A DNA stretch of 64,000 bases. Origin: Malikia spinosa. Lineage in GTDB: Bacteria; Pseudomonadota; Gammaproteobacteria; Burkholderiales; Burkholderiaceae_C. Of the stretch, positions 36,535-48,954 are shown piece by piece. The position numbers were made by a program, and so were the translations under genes. The notes below the pieces were generated by a model. It did not search any database. It saw only the letters and a program-made list of their open reading frames with translations, and was not told the DNA's origin. Numbering within the stretch: the stretch's first letter is position 1; each line of letters begins with the position of its first letter. The stretch lies in assembly GCF_002980625.1 (NCBI RefSeq), contig NZ_PVLR01000044.1, positions 25,132-89,131 on the forward strand, given 5' to 3'.

Positions 36535-37338
36535 ATGACTGACAAGACAACTGCTGCCGGCGGCGTGCGCCTGGAACTGCGCCAGCTCGGCAAGCGCTTT
36601 GGCCCACGCGAGGTGCTGCGCCACAACAACCTGAATGTGGCGCCCGGCGAATTCATCGCCATCGTCGGGTGCAGCGGCTGCGGCAAGAGCACGCTGCTGC
36701 GCCTGGTGGCCGGTCTTGATGAGGCCAGCAGCGGCGAGCTGCTGATCGATGGCGTGAGCGCCAGGCAGCGGCGCGACGACACCCGCATCATGTTCCAGGA
36801 GGCGCGCCTGCTGCCCTGGAAGCGCGTGCTCGACAACGTGGCGCTGGGCCTGCCGCCCGAGCGGCGCGCCGACGCCGAGCGCGTGCTGGCCCAGGTCGGA
36901 CTCGGCGAACGCCTGCATGACTGGCCGGCCCAGCTCTCGGGCGGCCAGCGCCAGCGCGTGGCCTTGGCACGCGCCCTGGTGCACCAGCCGCGCCTGCTGC
37001 TGCTCGACGAGCCGCTGGGTGCGCTCGATGCGCTGACGCGGATCGAGATGCACGCCTTGATCGAAGGCCTGTGGCACCGCCACGGCTTTACCGCGCTGCT
37101 GGTCACGCATGACGTGCAGGAGGCGGTCGCGCTGGCCGACCGCGTGATCCTGATCGAGAACGGCGAGATCGCGCTCGACGAACGCATAGCCCTGGCGCGG
37201 CCGCGTTCGCGCGGCGATGCCGCCTTTGCCGCGACCGAGAAACGCATCCTCGACCGCGTGCTGCAACTGCCCGAGATCGATACGCCCGCGCCCGAGCCGT
37301 CCTGGCTGCCGGCGCACGCGCTGCGCTGGGCCATCTGA
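36535..37338 (+). CDS. ssuB: aliphatic sulfonate ABC transporter ATPase
   Basis: A 267-residue ATPase of the nitrate/sulfonate/taurine group: Walker [11 protein letters not shown]-loop region [13 protein letters not shown], signature [15 protein letters not shown], Walker [14 protein letters not shown]. The MFQExRLLPW block is typical of SsuB. The ATG at 36535 follows CGGAGATATACCCC. It powers SsuC. Confidence 0.94.
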   Translation: MTDKTTAAGGVRLELRQLGKRFGPREVLRHNNLNVAPGEFIAIVGCSGCGKSTLLRLVAGLDEASSGELLIDGVSARQRRDDTRIMFQEARLLPWKRVLDNVALGLPPERRADAERVLAQVGLGERLHDWPAQLSGGQRQRVALARALVHQPRLLLLDEPLGALDALTRIEMHALIEGLWHRHGFTALLVTHDVQEAVALADRVILIENGEIALDERIALARPRSRGDAAFAATEKRILDRVLQLPEIDTPAPEPSWLPAHALRWAI

Positions 37339-37382
37339 GCCGGCGCTGCCCCTGGAACCGAAATTCACAAGAGGAAACCATC

Positions 37383-37979
37383 ATGTCCGTGTTACTGATC
37401 GCCGGCAGCCCGTCGGAACATTCGCGCTCGGCCGCCTTGCTCGATGCCGTGCAGCAGCGCCTGCAGCAGCAGGCCGGAGCGCACCGCCTGCACCTGGATC
37501 GGCTGCCGATCCGCGACCTGTCGCCGCAGGCGCTGCTGCTGGCCGACTGGAATCACGCGAGCATCAAGCGCGCCATCGCCCAGGTCGAGTCGGCCTCGGC
37601 GCTGGTGGTCGCGACCCCGGTCTACAAGGCCGCCTACAGCGGCGTGCTCAAGGTCTTTCTCGACCTGCTGCCGCAGACCGCGCTCAAGGGCAAGGTGGTG
37701 CTGCCGCTGGCCACCGGCGGCAGCCCGCACCACATGCTCGCGCTCGACTACGCGCTGCGCCCGGTGCTGCAGTCGCTTGGCGCCAAACATATCCTGCCCG
37801 GGGTCTATGCCTCGGACAGCCAGATCCCGAAGGACGAGGACGGCAGCTACCGGATCGGCGACGAGATCCAGGACCGGCTCGATGACGCCGTCCATATCCT
37901 GCTGCACGAGGGCTTGCGCTTAGCCGTCAAACCGGGTTTCGAGCCGGTCGCGTTCGCATCGGTCCAGTACAGCGTCTGA
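37383..37979 (+). CDS. ssuE: NADPH-dependent FMN reductase
   Basis: A 198-residue flavodoxin-like reductase. LIAGSPSEHSRSAALLD is the FMN-phosphate loop, and ATPVYKAAYSGVLKVFLDLLP and PLATGGSPHHMLALDYAL are SsuE/MsuE motifs. It supplies FMNH2 to SsuD and probably to the DszA- and DszC-like enzymes in the window, since no other flavin reductase is encoded here. GAGGAAACCATC precedes the ATG. Confidence 0.93.
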   Translation: MSVLLIAGSPSEHSRSAALLDAVQQRLQQQAGAHRLHLDRLPIRDLSPQALLLADWNHASIKRAIAQVESASALVVATPVYKAAYSGVLKVFLDLLPQTALKGKVVLPLATGGSPHHMLALDYALRPVLQSLGAKHILPGVYASDSQIPKDEDGSYRIGDEIQDRLDDAVHILLHEGLRLAVKPGFEPVAFASVQYSV

Positions 37980-38001
37980 GTGCCGGCGAAGGATCTGCGC
38001 C

Positions 38002-38556
38002 ATGGCCGACATCCCGACCGTCGTCATCGTTCCGGGCTGGCGCGACTCAGGTCCGGATCACTGGCAGACCCGGTGGACCGAGCAGCTGCCGCGGGTGCAG
38101 CGCGTGGTGCAGGACAACTGGGTCTCGCCGCTGAAGCGGGCCTGGGTCGAGCGCCTGTCCGAAACCATCCTGGCGATAGAAGGCCCGCTGGTGCTGGCGG
38201 CACACAGCCTGGGCTGCATCACGACCGTGCATCTGCCGCACGAGGTGGCGCTGCGCATCCAGGGCGCGCTGCTGGTCGCGCCGGCCGACCCCGAGCGCCG
38301 CGGCGTGCTGGCCGACTTCGCGCCCGTGCCCTACCAGGCCCTGCCCTATCCGAGCATCGTGGTCGCGAGCAGCAACGACCCGTTCTGCCCGGCGCGGCTG
38401 GCCGGGGCCTATGCCCGGGCCTGGGGCAGCGAGTTCGTGCGCCTGCAGGAGGCCGGCCACATCAACGTCGACAGCGGTCATGGCGACTGGCCGCTCGGGC
38501 TGGCGCTGCTGCAGTCGCTGGCGGGGCTGGCGAGCGCGTGGCCCGGAGACTGCTGA
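38002..38556 (+). CDS. RBBP9/YdeN-family alpha/beta hydrolase
   Basis: A 184-residue serine hydrolase. VVIVPGWRDSGPDHWQTRW near the N-terminus, the nucleophile in AAHSLGC, an Asp in SSNDPFC and a His in EAGHINVDSGHG outline the catalytic triad and the RBBP9 family. It follows ssuE after 22 bases and is likely the last gene of the ssu operon. Physiological substrate unknown; it might hydrolyse an ester linked to an organosulfur compound. Confidence 0.85.
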   Translation: MADIPTVVIVPGWRDSGPDHWQTRWTEQLPRVQRVVQDNWVSPLKRAWVERLSETILAIEGPLVLAAHSLGCITTVHLPHEVALRIQGALLVAPADPERRGVLADFAPVPYQALPYPSIVVASSNDPFCPARLAGAYARAWGSEFVRLQEAGHINVDSGHGDWPLGLALLQSLAGLASAWPGDC

Positions 38557-40989
<2,433 letters not shown>

Positions 40990-40999
40990 CCTCAGCTCG

Positions 41000-41068
41000 C
41001 CCCCGCAAGACCCCACTGACTGGAAACCGCTGCGGCGGCTTCCAGCCAGACAGGTCTGCGGGGGTTTT
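41000..41068 (+). terminator. long stem-loop terminator after katG
   Basis: CCCCCGCAAGACC pairs with GGTCTGCGGGGG (one bulged base). Inside the loop CTGGAA pairs with TTCCAG, so the whole forms a branched or extended hairpin. The 3' arm is followed by TTTT. Confidence 0.8.
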
Positions 41069-41168
41069 GCATATTTGTTTTTCGCATAAGAAAAAAAGAA
41101 TAAAGTCGTTTGATAATGTAAGGATGGCCGGCAAAATCCTGGCTCCCGTCAATACCGGAGCAAGATTC
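41069..41168 (+). promoter_or_regulatory. upstream region of the sulfate transporter operon
   Basis: An AT-rich stretch with TTCGCATAAGAAAAAAAGAATAAAG (41082-41106 roughly) stands between the katG terminator and the second sbp gene. Read on the minus strand, its TTATTC-T-rich-TTATGC pattern is similar in style to enterobacterial CysB sites. TTTGATAATGT further on could contain a -10 box. This is a candidate sulfur-responsive promoter, not a proven one. Confidence 0.35.
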
Positions 41169-42167
41169 ATGAAGACCACCCTGCGCACCGCACTGGCTGC
41201 CGTCGCCCTCGCCGCCAGCACCCTGGCCTCGGCCCAGACCAGCCTGCTCAACGTCTCCTACGACGTCTCGCGCGAGTTCTACAAGGACGTCAACGCGGCC
41301 TTCGTCGCGAACTACAAGAAGACGACGGGCAAGGACATCAAGATCGACCAGTCGCATGCCGGATCGAGCGCCCAGGCACGCGCGGTGGCCGACGGCCTCG
41401 ACGCCGACGTGGTGACGATGAACACCACCACCGACGTCGATTTCCTGGCCGACAAGGGCGTGGTGGTCAAGGACTGGCGCAAGCGCTTCGCGCATGACGC
41501 GGCGCCGACCAGCTCGACCATGCTGTTCCTGGTGCGCAACGGCAACCCCAAGGGCATCAAGGACTGGGACGACCTGATCAAGCCCGGCATCCAGGTGGTG
41601 CTGGTCAACCCCAAGACTGGCGGCAACGGCCGCATGGCCTATCTGGCGGCCTGGGGCTCGGTGCGCGCCAAGGGCGGCACCGACGCGCAGGCGGCCGATT
41701 TCGTCTCCAAGCTCTACAAGAACGTGCCAGTGCTGGCCCGCGGTGGCCGTGATGCGACCGGCACCTTCTTGCAGCGCAACATCGGCGATGTGCTGGTGAC
41801 CTTCGAATCCGAGGTGGTGTCGGTCGACAAGGAGTTCGGCACCGGCAAGGTCGACGCCATCCACCCCTCGGTCAGCATCGTGGCCGAGAACCCGGTCGCC
41901 ATCGTCGAGCGCACGGTCAAGAAGAAGAACACCGCTGCCGAGGCCAAGGCCTACCTCGACTTCCTGTATGGCGACGAGGCGCAGGAGATTGCCGCCAAGC
42001 ATGCGATCCGTCCGAGCAACGCAGCGATCCAGAAGAAGTACGCCGCGACCTTCAAGCCGCTCAAGCTGTTCAAGGTCGGCGACTACTTCGGCTCGCTGGC
42101 CGAGGCACAGAAGGTCCACTTCAATGACGGCGGCCAGTTCGACAAGCTCTACACGGCGGGCAAGTAA
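41169..42167 (+). CDS. sbp: periplasmic sulfate-binding protein (Sbp), copy 2
   Basis: A 332-residue sulfate-binding protein with signal peptide ending TLASAQT. LLNVSYDVSREFYKDVN and DQSHAGSSAQARAVADGLDADVVTMN are the sulfate-binding family motifs. It is clearly related to the copy at 11.2 kb but differs throughout. Its stop codon is directly followed by the cysT start, so this is the binding protein of the adjacent transporter. Confidence 0.95.
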   Translation: MKTTLRTALAAVALAASTLASAQTSLLNVSYDVSREFYKDVNAAFVANYKKTTGKDIKIDQSHAGSSAQARAVADGLDADVVTMNTTTDVDFLADKGVVVKDWRKRFAHDAAPTSSTMLFLVRNGNPKGIKDWDDLIKPGIQVVLVNPKTGGNGRMAYLAAWGSVRAKGGTDAQAADFVSKLYKNVPVLARGGRDATGTFLQRNIGDVLVTFESEVVSVDKEFGTGKVDAIHPSVSIVAENPVAIVERTVKKKNTAAEAKAYLDFLYGDEAQEIAAKHAIRPSNAAIQKKYAATFKPLKLFKVGDYFGSLAEAQKVHFNDGGQFDKLYTAGK

Positions 42168-42998
42168 ATGGCGGCTGGCAAGAAGGTGTTGCCCGGCTTC
42201 CAGCTGACGCTGGGCTACACCCTGTTCTATCTGTTCCTGATCGTGCTGATCCCGCTGTCGGCGCTGCTGTTCAAGACCTTCAGCCTGAGCTGGGACCAGT
42301 TCTGGAGCGCGGTGGCTTCGCCGCGCGTGCTGGCCTCGTATCGGCTGACCTTCGGTGCCTCGCTGCTGGCGGCCAGCGTCAACGTGGTCGCCGGCCTGCT
42401 GGTGGCCTGGGTGCTGGTGCGCTACCGCTTCCCGGGCAAGAAGATCGTCGACGCGCTGGTTGACCTGCCGTTTGCGCTGCCGACCGCGGTGGCGGGCATT
42501 TCGCTGTCGGCGCTGCTGGCCGGCAACGGCTGGATCGGCCAGTACCTGGAGCCGCACGGCATCCAGCTCGCCTTCAATCCCAACGGCATCGTGATCGCGC
42601 TGATCTTCATCGGCCTGCCCTTCGTCGTGCGCACGGTGCAGCCGGTGCTGGAAGACGCCGAGAAGGAGCTGGAAGAGGCCGCGACCTGCCTGGGCGCGAC
42701 GCGCTGGCAGACCTTTCGTCTCGTGATCCTGCCCTCGATCGGACCGGCGCTGCTGACCGGCTTCGCGATGGCCTTCGCACGCGCGATCGGCGAATACGGC
42801 TCGGTCATCTTCATCGCCGGCAACGTGCCGATGGTGTCCGAGATCACCCCGCTGATCATCATCGGCAAGCTTGAGCAGTACGACTACGCTGGCGCGACCG
42901 CAGTGGCCTCGGTCATGCTGCTGTTCGCCTTCCTGCTGCTGCTGGTCATCAACGCACTGCAATCCTGGCAGCGCCGCCGCTCGGGAGCCTCGGCATGA
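42168..42998 (+). CDS. cysT: sulfate ABC transporter permease CysT (CysU)
   Basis: A 276-residue permease with six helices. [19 protein letters not shown] and the [20 protein letters not shown] contact loop are CysT motifs, and [17 protein letters not shown] is the conserved late helix. It starts immediately after the sbp stop and overlaps cysW by four bases (ATGA). Confidence 0.95.
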   Translation: MAAGKKVLPGFQLTLGYTLFYLFLIVLIPLSALLFKTFSLSWDQFWSAVASPRVLASYRLTFGASLLAASVNVVAGLLVAWVLVRYRFPGKKIVDALVDLPFALPTAVAGISLSALLAGNGWIGQYLEPHGIQLAFNPNGIVIALIFIGLPFVVRTVQPVLEDAEKELEEAATCLGATRWQTFRLVILPSIGPALLTGFAMAFARAIGEYGSVIFIAGNVPMVSEITPLIIIGKLEQYDYAGATAVASVMLLFAFLLLLVINALQSWQRRRSGASA

Positions 42999-43894
42999 GT
43001 TCAAGCAAGAAAATCCCCTCGCGCGTGCAGGCCGGCACCACCGAATCGACGCTGGTGCGCTGGCTGCTGACCGGACTGGCACTGGCCTTCATGGCGCTGT
43101 TCCTGCTGCTGCCGCTGGCGGCCGTCTTCACCGAGGCGCTGCGCAACGGCTGGGGCGCCTACCTGGAAGCGCTGAAGGACCCCGACGCCTGGGCGGCGGT
43201 ACGCCTGACGCTGCTGACCGCCGCGGTCGCGGTGCCGCTGAACCTGGTGTTCGGCATCGCGGCAGCCTGGTGCATCGCCAAGTACGAGTTCAAGGGCAAG
43301 GCCTTCCTGACCACCTTGGTCGACCTGCCGTTCTCGGTCTCGCCGGTGGTCGCGGGCCTGATCTATGTGCTGGTGTTCGGTGCCCAGGGCTGGCTTGGCC
43401 CCTGGCTGCAGGAGCACGACATCCGAATCGTGTTCGCGGTGCCGGGCATCATCCTGGCGACCGTGTTCGTGACCTTCCCCTTCATCGCCCGCGAACTGAT
43501 CCCGCTGATGCAGGCCCAGGGCAACGACGAGGAGCAGGCGGCGATCGTGCTTGGCGCTTCCGGCTGGCAGACCTTCTGGTACGTGACCCTGCCCAACATC
43601 AAGTGGGGCCTGATCTACGGCGTGATTCTCTGCAATGCGCGTGCCATGGGCGAGTTCGGCGCGGTCTCGGTGGTGTCGGGCCATATCCGCGGCCAGACCA
43701 ATACCATGCCGCTGCATGTCGAGATCCTCTACAACGAATACCAGTCGGTCGCGGCCTTCGCAGTCGCCTCGCTGCTGGCCCTGCTGGCCCTGGTGACGCT
43801 GGCCATCAAGAGCGCGGTCGAGTGGCGCCACGAGCGCGAGCTCAAAAACGGTGCCGAGCTCTCACCCGAGCGCCCCGCCGCCGCGACGCACTGA
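42995..43894 (+). CDS. cysW: sulfate ABC transporter permease CysW
   Basis: A 299-residue permease. [42 protein letters not shown] and [20 protein letters not shown] are CysW landmarks. It forms the channel with CysT. The start overlaps cysT (ATGA), and cysA follows after 26 bases. Confidence 0.95.
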   Translation: MSSSKKIPSRVQAGTTESTLVRWLLTGLALAFMALFLLLPLAAVFTEALRNGWGAYLEALKDPDAWAAVRLTLLTAAVAVPLNLVFGIAAAWCIAKYEFKGKAFLTTLVDLPFSVSPVVAGLIYVLVFGAQGWLGPWLQEHDIRIVFAVPGIILATVFVTFPFIARELIPLMQAQGNDEEQAAIVLGASGWQTFWYVTLPNIKWGLIYGVILCNARAMGEFGAVSVVSGHIRGQTNTMPLHVEILYNEYQSVAAFAVASLLALLALVTLAIKSAVEWRHERELKNGAELSPERPAAATH

Positions 43895-43920
43895 ACCCGG
43901 ACCGCAAGAGAAGACCCATC

Positions 43921-44997
43921 ATGAGCATCGAAATCCGCAACGTCGCCAAGCAGTTCGGCGACTTCCAGGCCCTGCGCGACATCAACCTGCATATCGACTC
44001 GGGCGAGCTGATCGCGCTGCTCGGCCCCTCGGGCTGCGGCAAGACCACGCTGCTGCGCATCATCGCCGGCCTCGAATCGGCCGACCAGGGCTCCATCCTG
44101 TTCAGCGGCGAGGACACCACCGATGTCCATGTGCGCGAGCGCAAGGTCGGCTTCGTGTTCCAGCATTACGCGCTGTTCCGTCACATGACGGTGTTCGAGA
44201 ACGTCGCCTTCGGCCTGCGCGTCAAGCCGCGCTCGCAGCGCCCGTCCGAGGCCCAGATCAAGGCCAAGGTGCATGAGCTGCTGAGCCTGGTGCAGCTCGA
44301 CTGGCTGGCCGACCGCTACCCGTCGCAGCTGTCAGGCGGCCAGCGCCAGCGCATTGCGCTGGCCCGCGCACTGGCGGTCGAGCCCAAGGTGCTGCTGCTC
44401 GACGAGCCGTTCGGCGCGCTCGACGCCAAGGTGCGCAAGGAACTGCGGCGCTGGCTGCGCCGCCTGCACGACGAGCTGCATGTGACCAGCATCTTCGTGA
44501 CGCACGACCAGGAAGAAGCGCTCGAGGTCGCCGACCGCGTGGTGCTGATGAACAAGGGCCAGGTCGAGCAGGCCGGCACGCCGCAGCAGGTCTGGGACCA
44601 GCCGGCCAGCCCGTTCGTCTACGGTTTCCTGGGCGACGTCAACCTGTTCCATGGCCGCGCGCACGAGGGGCTGCTGCATCTGGACGGCGTGTCGATCGAC
44701 ACGCCCGAGCATGCGGCCGCGCAGGACGCCCAGGCCTACGCCTATGTGCGCCCGCATGACCTCGAGGTCGAGCGCTGGCAGCCGGGGGCAACCGGCATCG
44801 TCGCCAAGCTCGAACGCGCAATCGTGGTCGGCCCGATCGCGCGGCTCGAACTGCAGCCCGAGGACCCGCAGGTGCCCAGCGGCCACGACCCGCTGATCGA
44901 GGCCCAGATCCCGGCCGAGCGCTTCCGCGAACTCGCGTTCAAGGAAGGCGAGCGGCTCGTGCTGTCGCCCAGGAAGGCGCGCGTCTTCCTGAAATAA
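43921..44997 (+). CDS. cysA: sulfate/thiosulfate ABC transporter ATPase CysA
   Basis: A 358-residue ATPase: Walker [11 protein letters not shown]-loop [20 protein letters not shown], signature [15 protein letters not shown], Walker [16 protein letters not shown], followed by a C-terminal TOBE-like regulatory domain from about residue 240 ([24 protein letters not shown]). It drives sulfate import through CysT/CysW and closes the operon. The next gene is convergent after only six bases, so there is no room for a classical terminator. Confidence 0.95.
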   Translation: MSIEIRNVAKQFGDFQALRDINLHIDSGELIALLGPSGCGKTTLLRIIAGLESADQGSILFSGEDTTDVHVRERKVGFVFQHYALFRHMTVFENVAFGLRVKPRSQRPSEAQIKAKVHELLSLVQLDWLADRYPSQLSGGQRQRIALARALAVEPKVLLLDEPFGALDAKVRKELRRWLRRLHDELHVTSIFVTHDQEEALEVADRVVLMNKGQVEQAGTPQQVWDQPASPFVYGFLGDVNLFHGRAHEGLLHLDGVSIDTPEHAAAQDAQAYAYVRPHDLEVERWQPGATGIVAKLERAIVVGPIARLELQPEDPQVPSGHDPLIEAQIPAERFRELAFKEGERLVLSPRKARVFLK

Positions 44998-45003
44998 GAA
45001 GAC

Positions 45004-45645
45004 TCAATAGCGCACGATGGTCTGGTCGGACTTGCGCACGACATCGCCGACCTGCAGGCCGGGGTCCTGGGCGAACTCGTAATGCAGGGTGTCGCCGTTG
45101 GGGTAGGAGACCGCGACATCCCAGACCTTCTGCGTCTTCATGCGCTGCTCGAGCTGCTTGCCGGCATAAGCCCCGCCGGCAGCACCCGCCAGCGTGGCCA
45201 GGTCCTTGCCCAGGCCGGCGCCGACCTGGCGCCCCAGCAGCGCACCGGCCGCACCGCCGGCAATCATGCCGACCGCGCTGCCCTCGCCGGCGCGATCGAG
45301 CAGCTGGACCGCGCTGACCTTGCCGCAGTCCGCACACAAGGCCTTGGGCTTGAAGGTCTGGGCCGGAGCCACCTTGCCGACCGACTCCTGGCGCAGCTTG
45401 GCGTCTGCCAGCGCCTGGTCGTATTCGGCCTTGGCATCGCGCTTGCACTGCATGCGGCCGGCGGCGTCGGGCTCGTCGGCGCAAAGCCTGAGGTCCGACT
45501 TGTAGCGCGACTGCGCCGCCTGGCTGTCGGCGGCATATTGGGCCTTGGGCGTCAGCGCGCCCTCTGGCAGGCCTTCGGCCTGCGCCAGACCGGCGCTGCC
45601 GAGTGCGAGGGCCGCGATGGCCCAGGAGATCAGTGACTTGTTCAT
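45004..45645 (-). CDS. exported glycine-zipper (2TM) protein
   Basis: A 213-residue exported protein: signal peptide [24 protein letters not shown], a helical region rich in Ala, Lys and Asp, a CADCGKVSAVQLLDRAGEG segment, then a glycine-zipper membrane-type stretch (AVGMIAGGAAGALLGRQVGAGLGKDLATLAGAAGGAYAGKQ, about 120-160). The end (VGDVVRKSDQTIVRY) matches envelope proteins of the 17-kDa antigen/SlyB-like class. The role is probably in the cell envelope; no specific function can be given. AAGGAAAAACAC precedes the ATG. Confidence 0.8.
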   Translation of the reverse strand: MNKSLISWAIAALALGSAGLAQAEGLPEGALTPKAQYAADSQAAQSRYKSDLRLCADEPDAAGRMQCKRDAKAEYDQALADAKLRQESVGKVAPAQTFKPKALCADCGKVSAVQLLDRAGEGSAVGMIAGGAAGALLGRQVGAGLGKDLATLAGAAGGAYAGKQLEQRMKTQKVWDVAVSYPNGDTLHYEFAQDPGLQVGDVVRKSDQTIVRY

Positions 45646-45925
45646 GTGTTTTTCCTTTTCACTCCAGACAATGGCTAGCAGCCTGTCGCAAGGCAACAGC
45701 GCTTGGGGTCGATTGTTGCCCCTGCGACGGATTAAGTTCGTTACTCGGAGACCGATTTTGTAAGGCTGTGTATCACCCCTGGCAGCTGGGCCGCAGGCCA
45801 TCCATATTGGACCCATGGGACCGATGGGGACAAATGATGACGGAGCTTCGGTTTCATTTGCTTACGGCCGGTCGGCCCGCTTCGCAGACGATCGGCGGCT
45901 TCATCACGACTCGTAGGAGCATTCC

Positions 45926-47116
45926 ATGACCCATCTTGCAAAACCTTCGATATGGCCCCTGGCTGTGGTGTCAGCGGCTACGCTGTTGCTGGCGGCCTGT
46001 GGCGGTGGCGGCTCGGACGCCTCCAGCGGCACGCTGCGGCTGGCGCTGACGGATGCCCCGGCCTGCGGCTACGACCATGTCTATGTGACGGTCGACTCGG
46101 TCAAGGTGCACCAGAGCGCCAGCGCGGGCGAGAACGACCCGGGCTGGTACCCGATCACGCTGCCCAGCCTGCCGAAACGGATCGACCTGCTCGAACTGCG
46201 CAACGGCCTGCTCGAGGAGCTGGGCCAGACCGCGCTGCCCGCCGGCCGCTACACCCAGCTGCGACTGGTGCTGAGCCCCAACAGCGCCAGCCTGCCCTAC
46301 GCCAACGCCGTGACCCCGACCGGCGGCGCACAGGCCGCGCTGACGACGCCGAGCGCGCAGCAGTCCGGGCTCAAGATCAATGTCGACATCGAGATCGAGC
46401 CTGGCAAGCTGGCCGACTTCGTGCTGGACTTCGACGCCTGCAAGTCCGTCGTCTCGGCTGGCAATTCGGGCAAGTTCAACCTCAAGCCGGTGATCTCGGT
46501 GCTGCCGCGCTTCATCGATGGCATGGCGGTGGACGGCTATGTCGCCAACAGCTCGCCCTACTCGAGCGTGTCGCTGCAGCTCAACGGCGTGGTCGTGCGC
46601 AGCACGGTGCCCGATCCAGCCCGACAGGGCTATTTCGTGCTGCCCTACCTGCCGATCAGCAGCGCGAACTATGACCTCGTGATCGCCGACCCGGGCCGCG
46701 GCACCCGCGTGGTCAGCGCGGTGCCGGTCACGCCGCTGGCAATCACGCATGTCAACAGCGCCAACCAGGCGATCCAGCTGGCCAACAGCAACGCCCAGGG
46801 CCTGGTCGCCAGCGCGACGGCCGGTAACGCGATTGCGGACGCGACGATCTCGGTCCATCAGTCCCTCGGCACCGACCGGGAGATCGAGCTGGCCAGCCGC
46901 ACGGTCGACAGCGTGAACGGCAGCAGCTCGTTCACCCTGGCCACCGACCCGGTCCAGGTCGCGACCTATTCGCCGACGCTGGCTCCGCTGTCCTGGCTGC
47001 CCTACAACGCCAGCGCGGCCCAGTTCAGCGTGCGCAGCAACGTACCGGGTACCCCGATCCAGTCGCAGCCAGTCGACCTGCGTGCCGGATCGGCACGGGT
47101 TGACTTCAGCTACTGA
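45926..47116 (+). CDS. DUF4382-like lipoprotein
   Basis: A 396-residue lipoprotein with lipobox LLAAC (Cys25) followed by a GGGGSD linker. [42 protein letters not shown] and the YTQLRLVL strand are typical of the DUF4382 domain (about 35-200). The C-terminal half has beta-sandwich-like repeats ([19 protein letters not shown]). It is likely an outer-membrane or periplasmic surface protein of unknown function. TAGGAGCATTCC precedes the start. The 280 bases upstream hold no gene. Confidence 0.8.
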   Translation: MTHLAKPSIWPLAVVSAATLLLAACGGGGSDASSGTLRLALTDAPACGYDHVYVTVDSVKVHQSASAGENDPGWYPITLPSLPKRIDLLELRNGLLEELGQTALPAGRYTQLRLVLSPNSASLPYANAVTPTGGAQAALTTPSAQQSGLKINVDIEIEPGKLADFVLDFDACKSVVSAGNSGKFNLKPVISVLPRFIDGMAVDGYVANSSPYSSVSLQLNGVVVRSTVPDPARQGYFVLPYLPISSANYDLVIADPGRGTRVVSAVPVTPLAITHVNSANQAIQLANSNAQGLVASATAGNAIADATISVHQSLGTDREIELASRTVDSVNGSSSFTLATDPVQVATYSPTLAPLSWLPYNASAAQFSVRSNVPGTPIQSQPVDLRAGSARVDFSY

Positions 47117-47211
47117 GAAATCAGCGCAGCATCGAAACCACCCCTGCGCCTGCGTCAACACGGTAGGACAGCAGCGCCATCCCGTCCCAGCCGAGAACCG
47201 ATCGAGACCCG

Positions 47212-48738
47212 ATGCCTCTTCTTTCACCCCATCAGCCGCCGCACCGGCATCTGCCCGTACGGGCTTACCGTGCTGGGCTGATCCGGGTGATCGCATTGAC
47301 CGTCGGCGGGCTGCTGCTGCTGACTGGCCTGTACTGGTGGAATCTGATCGCGTCGTCCGATCAGCTGCGCCGCGAGACGCTGAATCAGGCCCAGCTGCGG
47401 GCCACGCAGGTCAACAGCGCGACCTCCGAAGTGATCTCGATGCTGTTTCTTAACATCGAGCTGACGACGCTGCAGCTGATCGACGACTACGAGCAGGACC
47501 CAGGCCCCGCCTTCCACCAGAAGGTCGTGCAAGTCACGCGCCAGCTGCCGGCCGAAGCGGTGCTGCAGGTGGGCGTGATCGGCGCCGACGGCTACCTCGA
47601 ATACTCGAGTCTGGGGCTGAAGGACAGGCTCGACCTCGGCGACCGCGAGCATTTCAAGGTCCATCTCGATCCCCGGCAGCCGCAGTTCTTCATCAGCCGA
47701 CCGATGCTGGGTCGCGTGTCGGGACAGTGGAGCATCCAGTTCAGCCATCCGATCCGGCAGAACGGACAGTTCAAGGGCGTCATGGTGCTGTCGGTGGCAC
47801 CCGACTACCTCAAGCAGGCGCTGAACAAGCTGACCCTGGCCTCGGACGACTCGATCTCGATCTACCGCCAGGACGGCGCCCTGCTGGCGCGCAACAAGCA
47901 CCTGGAAGACCAGCTCGGCCAGCCGATGGAGCCCCATCGGCCCTACATCGGCCAGGGCCTGCGGCGCACGGGCAATTTCTCCGAGGTGTCGCCGCTCGAT
48001 GGGGTCGAGCGCTTGTTCCAGTGGCAGCGGCTGTCGGAATACCCGGTCACGGTCGTGCTGGGACTGAGCAAGCCGACCTTGCTCAAGCCGATCGAGCGCG
48101 CCATCGCCGAGGATCGCTGGCAGGCGCTGGTCGCCACCCTGATGCTGTGGAGCAGTGCCGCCTTCGCGATCCTGCTGTTGCGCCACCTGCAGGTCCATGT
48201 GCAGAAACGGCTGGCGATCGAGCATCTGGCGCTGCATGACCAGCTGACCGGCCTGCACAACCGGCATGCCCTGCTCGAACACCTGGGCCAGCTGCTGGCG
48301 GCGCCAAAGGGTCGCCAGCCGGCCCGCTTCGGGCTGCTGTTCCTGGACCTTGACGGCTTCAAGCCGATCAATGACCGCTACGGCCATGCCACGGGCGACG
48401 CGGTGCTCAAAGCGGTCGCGGGCCGGCTCAACAGTTGCGTGCGGCAGGAGGATTTTGCCGCGCGCATCGGCGGCGACGAATTCGTGGTGGTGGTGTTGCA
48501 GGGCTTCGAGCCGACCGACGCCGTCACGGCAATGGCCCAGCGGATCAGGACCAGCCTGGCCCAGCCCCTGATGATCGATGGCCAGCAGCTCCGGGTTGGC
48601 GCCAGTATCGGCATGGCCAGCTACCCGGCGGACGGCGCAACAGCCGACGCCCTGCTGGCCCGGGCCGACCAGATGATGTACGACATCAAGCACGGCAGCA
48701 AAGCCGCGCCAGCGGCTGGAGGGCTGGCCACGGCCTGA
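47212..48738 (+). CDS. membrane diguanylate cyclase with Cache sensor
   Basis: A 508-residue enzyme making cyclic di-GMP. One membrane helix (about 25-43) precedes a dCache-like periplasmic sensor (45-290), a second helix at about 303-325 (ALVATLMLWSSAAFAILLL) and a GGDEF domain from about residue 340. The active site is GGDEF in RIGGDEFVVV. An RQED inhibitory I-site stands five residues before it, so product inhibition is expected. The signal ligand is unknown. It lies directly upstream of the nirB control region but the spacing and promoter there suggest a separate unit. Confidence 0.92.
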   Translation: MPLLSPHQPPHRHLPVRAYRAGLIRVIALTVGGLLLLTGLYWWNLIASSDQLRRETLNQAQLRATQVNSATSEVISMLFLNIELTTLQLIDDYEQDPGPAFHQKVVQVTRQLPAEAVLQVGVIGADGYLEYSSLGLKDRLDLGDREHFKVHLDPRQPQFFISRPMLGRVSGQWSIQFSHPIRQNGQFKGVMVLSVAPDYLKQALNKLTLASDDSISIYRQDGALLARNKHLEDQLGQPMEPHRPYIGQGLRRTGNFSEVSPLDGVERLFQWQRLSEYPVTVVLGLSKPTLLKPIERAIAEDRWQALVATLMLWSSAAFAILLLRHLQVHVQKRLAIEHLALHDQLTGLHNRHALLEHLGQLLAAPKGRQPARFGLLFLDLDGFKPINDRYGHATGDAVLKAVAGRLNSCVRQEDFAARIGGDEFVVVVLQGFEPTDAVTAMAQRIRTSLAQPLMIDGQQLRVGASIGMASYPADGATADALLARADQMMYDIKHGSKAAPAAGGLATA

Positions 48739-48770
48739 AACCCGGCCTGAAGCGCGGGTCCTGCCATGCT

Positions 48771-48787
48771 GGCACGCAATCGGTGCA
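48771..48787. promoter_or_regulatory. NtrC-type binding site upstream of nirB
   Basis: GGCACGCAATCGGTGCA contains GCAC-N7-GTGC, the symmetric core of the NtrC consensus (TGCACC-N4-TGGTGCA). Its centre is about 118 bases before the predicted sigma-54 start, a usual enhancer distance. Confidence 0.6.
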
Positions 48788-48804
48788 AGCCGGCGCAGTG
48801 GCGA

Positions 48805-48824
48805 GCCCTGCTTTGGTGCAGGGC
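48805..48824. promoter_or_regulatory. GCCCTGC-N6-GCAGGGC inverted repeat upstream of nirB
   Basis: A perfect 7+7 inverted repeat around TTTGGT, containing TGGTGCA, one half of an NtrC site. It may be a second, weaker enhancer site 36 bases from the first. It has no T tract, so it is not a terminator of the cyclase gene. Confidence 0.4.
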
Positions 48825-48870
48825 TGATGCAGCCCGGGACCGGCCCCGACAGAGCGAGCCGCACAAAACC

Positions 48871-48886
48871 AGGCATGCATATTGCT
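48871..48886 (+). promoter_or_regulatory. sigma-54 promoter of nirB
   Basis: AGGCATGCATATTGCT has GG and GC exactly ten bases apart and TTGC at the -12 element, close to the consensus TGGCACG-N4-TTGC. The transcript would start near 48896. Confidence 0.6.
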
Positions 48887-48936
48887 TTATTGAAAGCGTG
48901 CACGCGGGCATTGGCGCCTCAGCGCAGCACATGGTC

Positions 48937-48954
48937 TCCGCTAACGACGGCGGA
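48937..48954 (+). ncRNA. ANTAR-type hexaloop hairpin in the nirB leader
   Basis: TCCGCT and GGCGGA form a six-pair stem around the loop AACGAC, with A at position 1 and G at position 4 as in RNA recognised by ANTAR proteins. The identical loop appears in the leader of the channel gene at 53407-53412. The ANTAR protein NasR is encoded in this operon. Confidence 0.55.
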
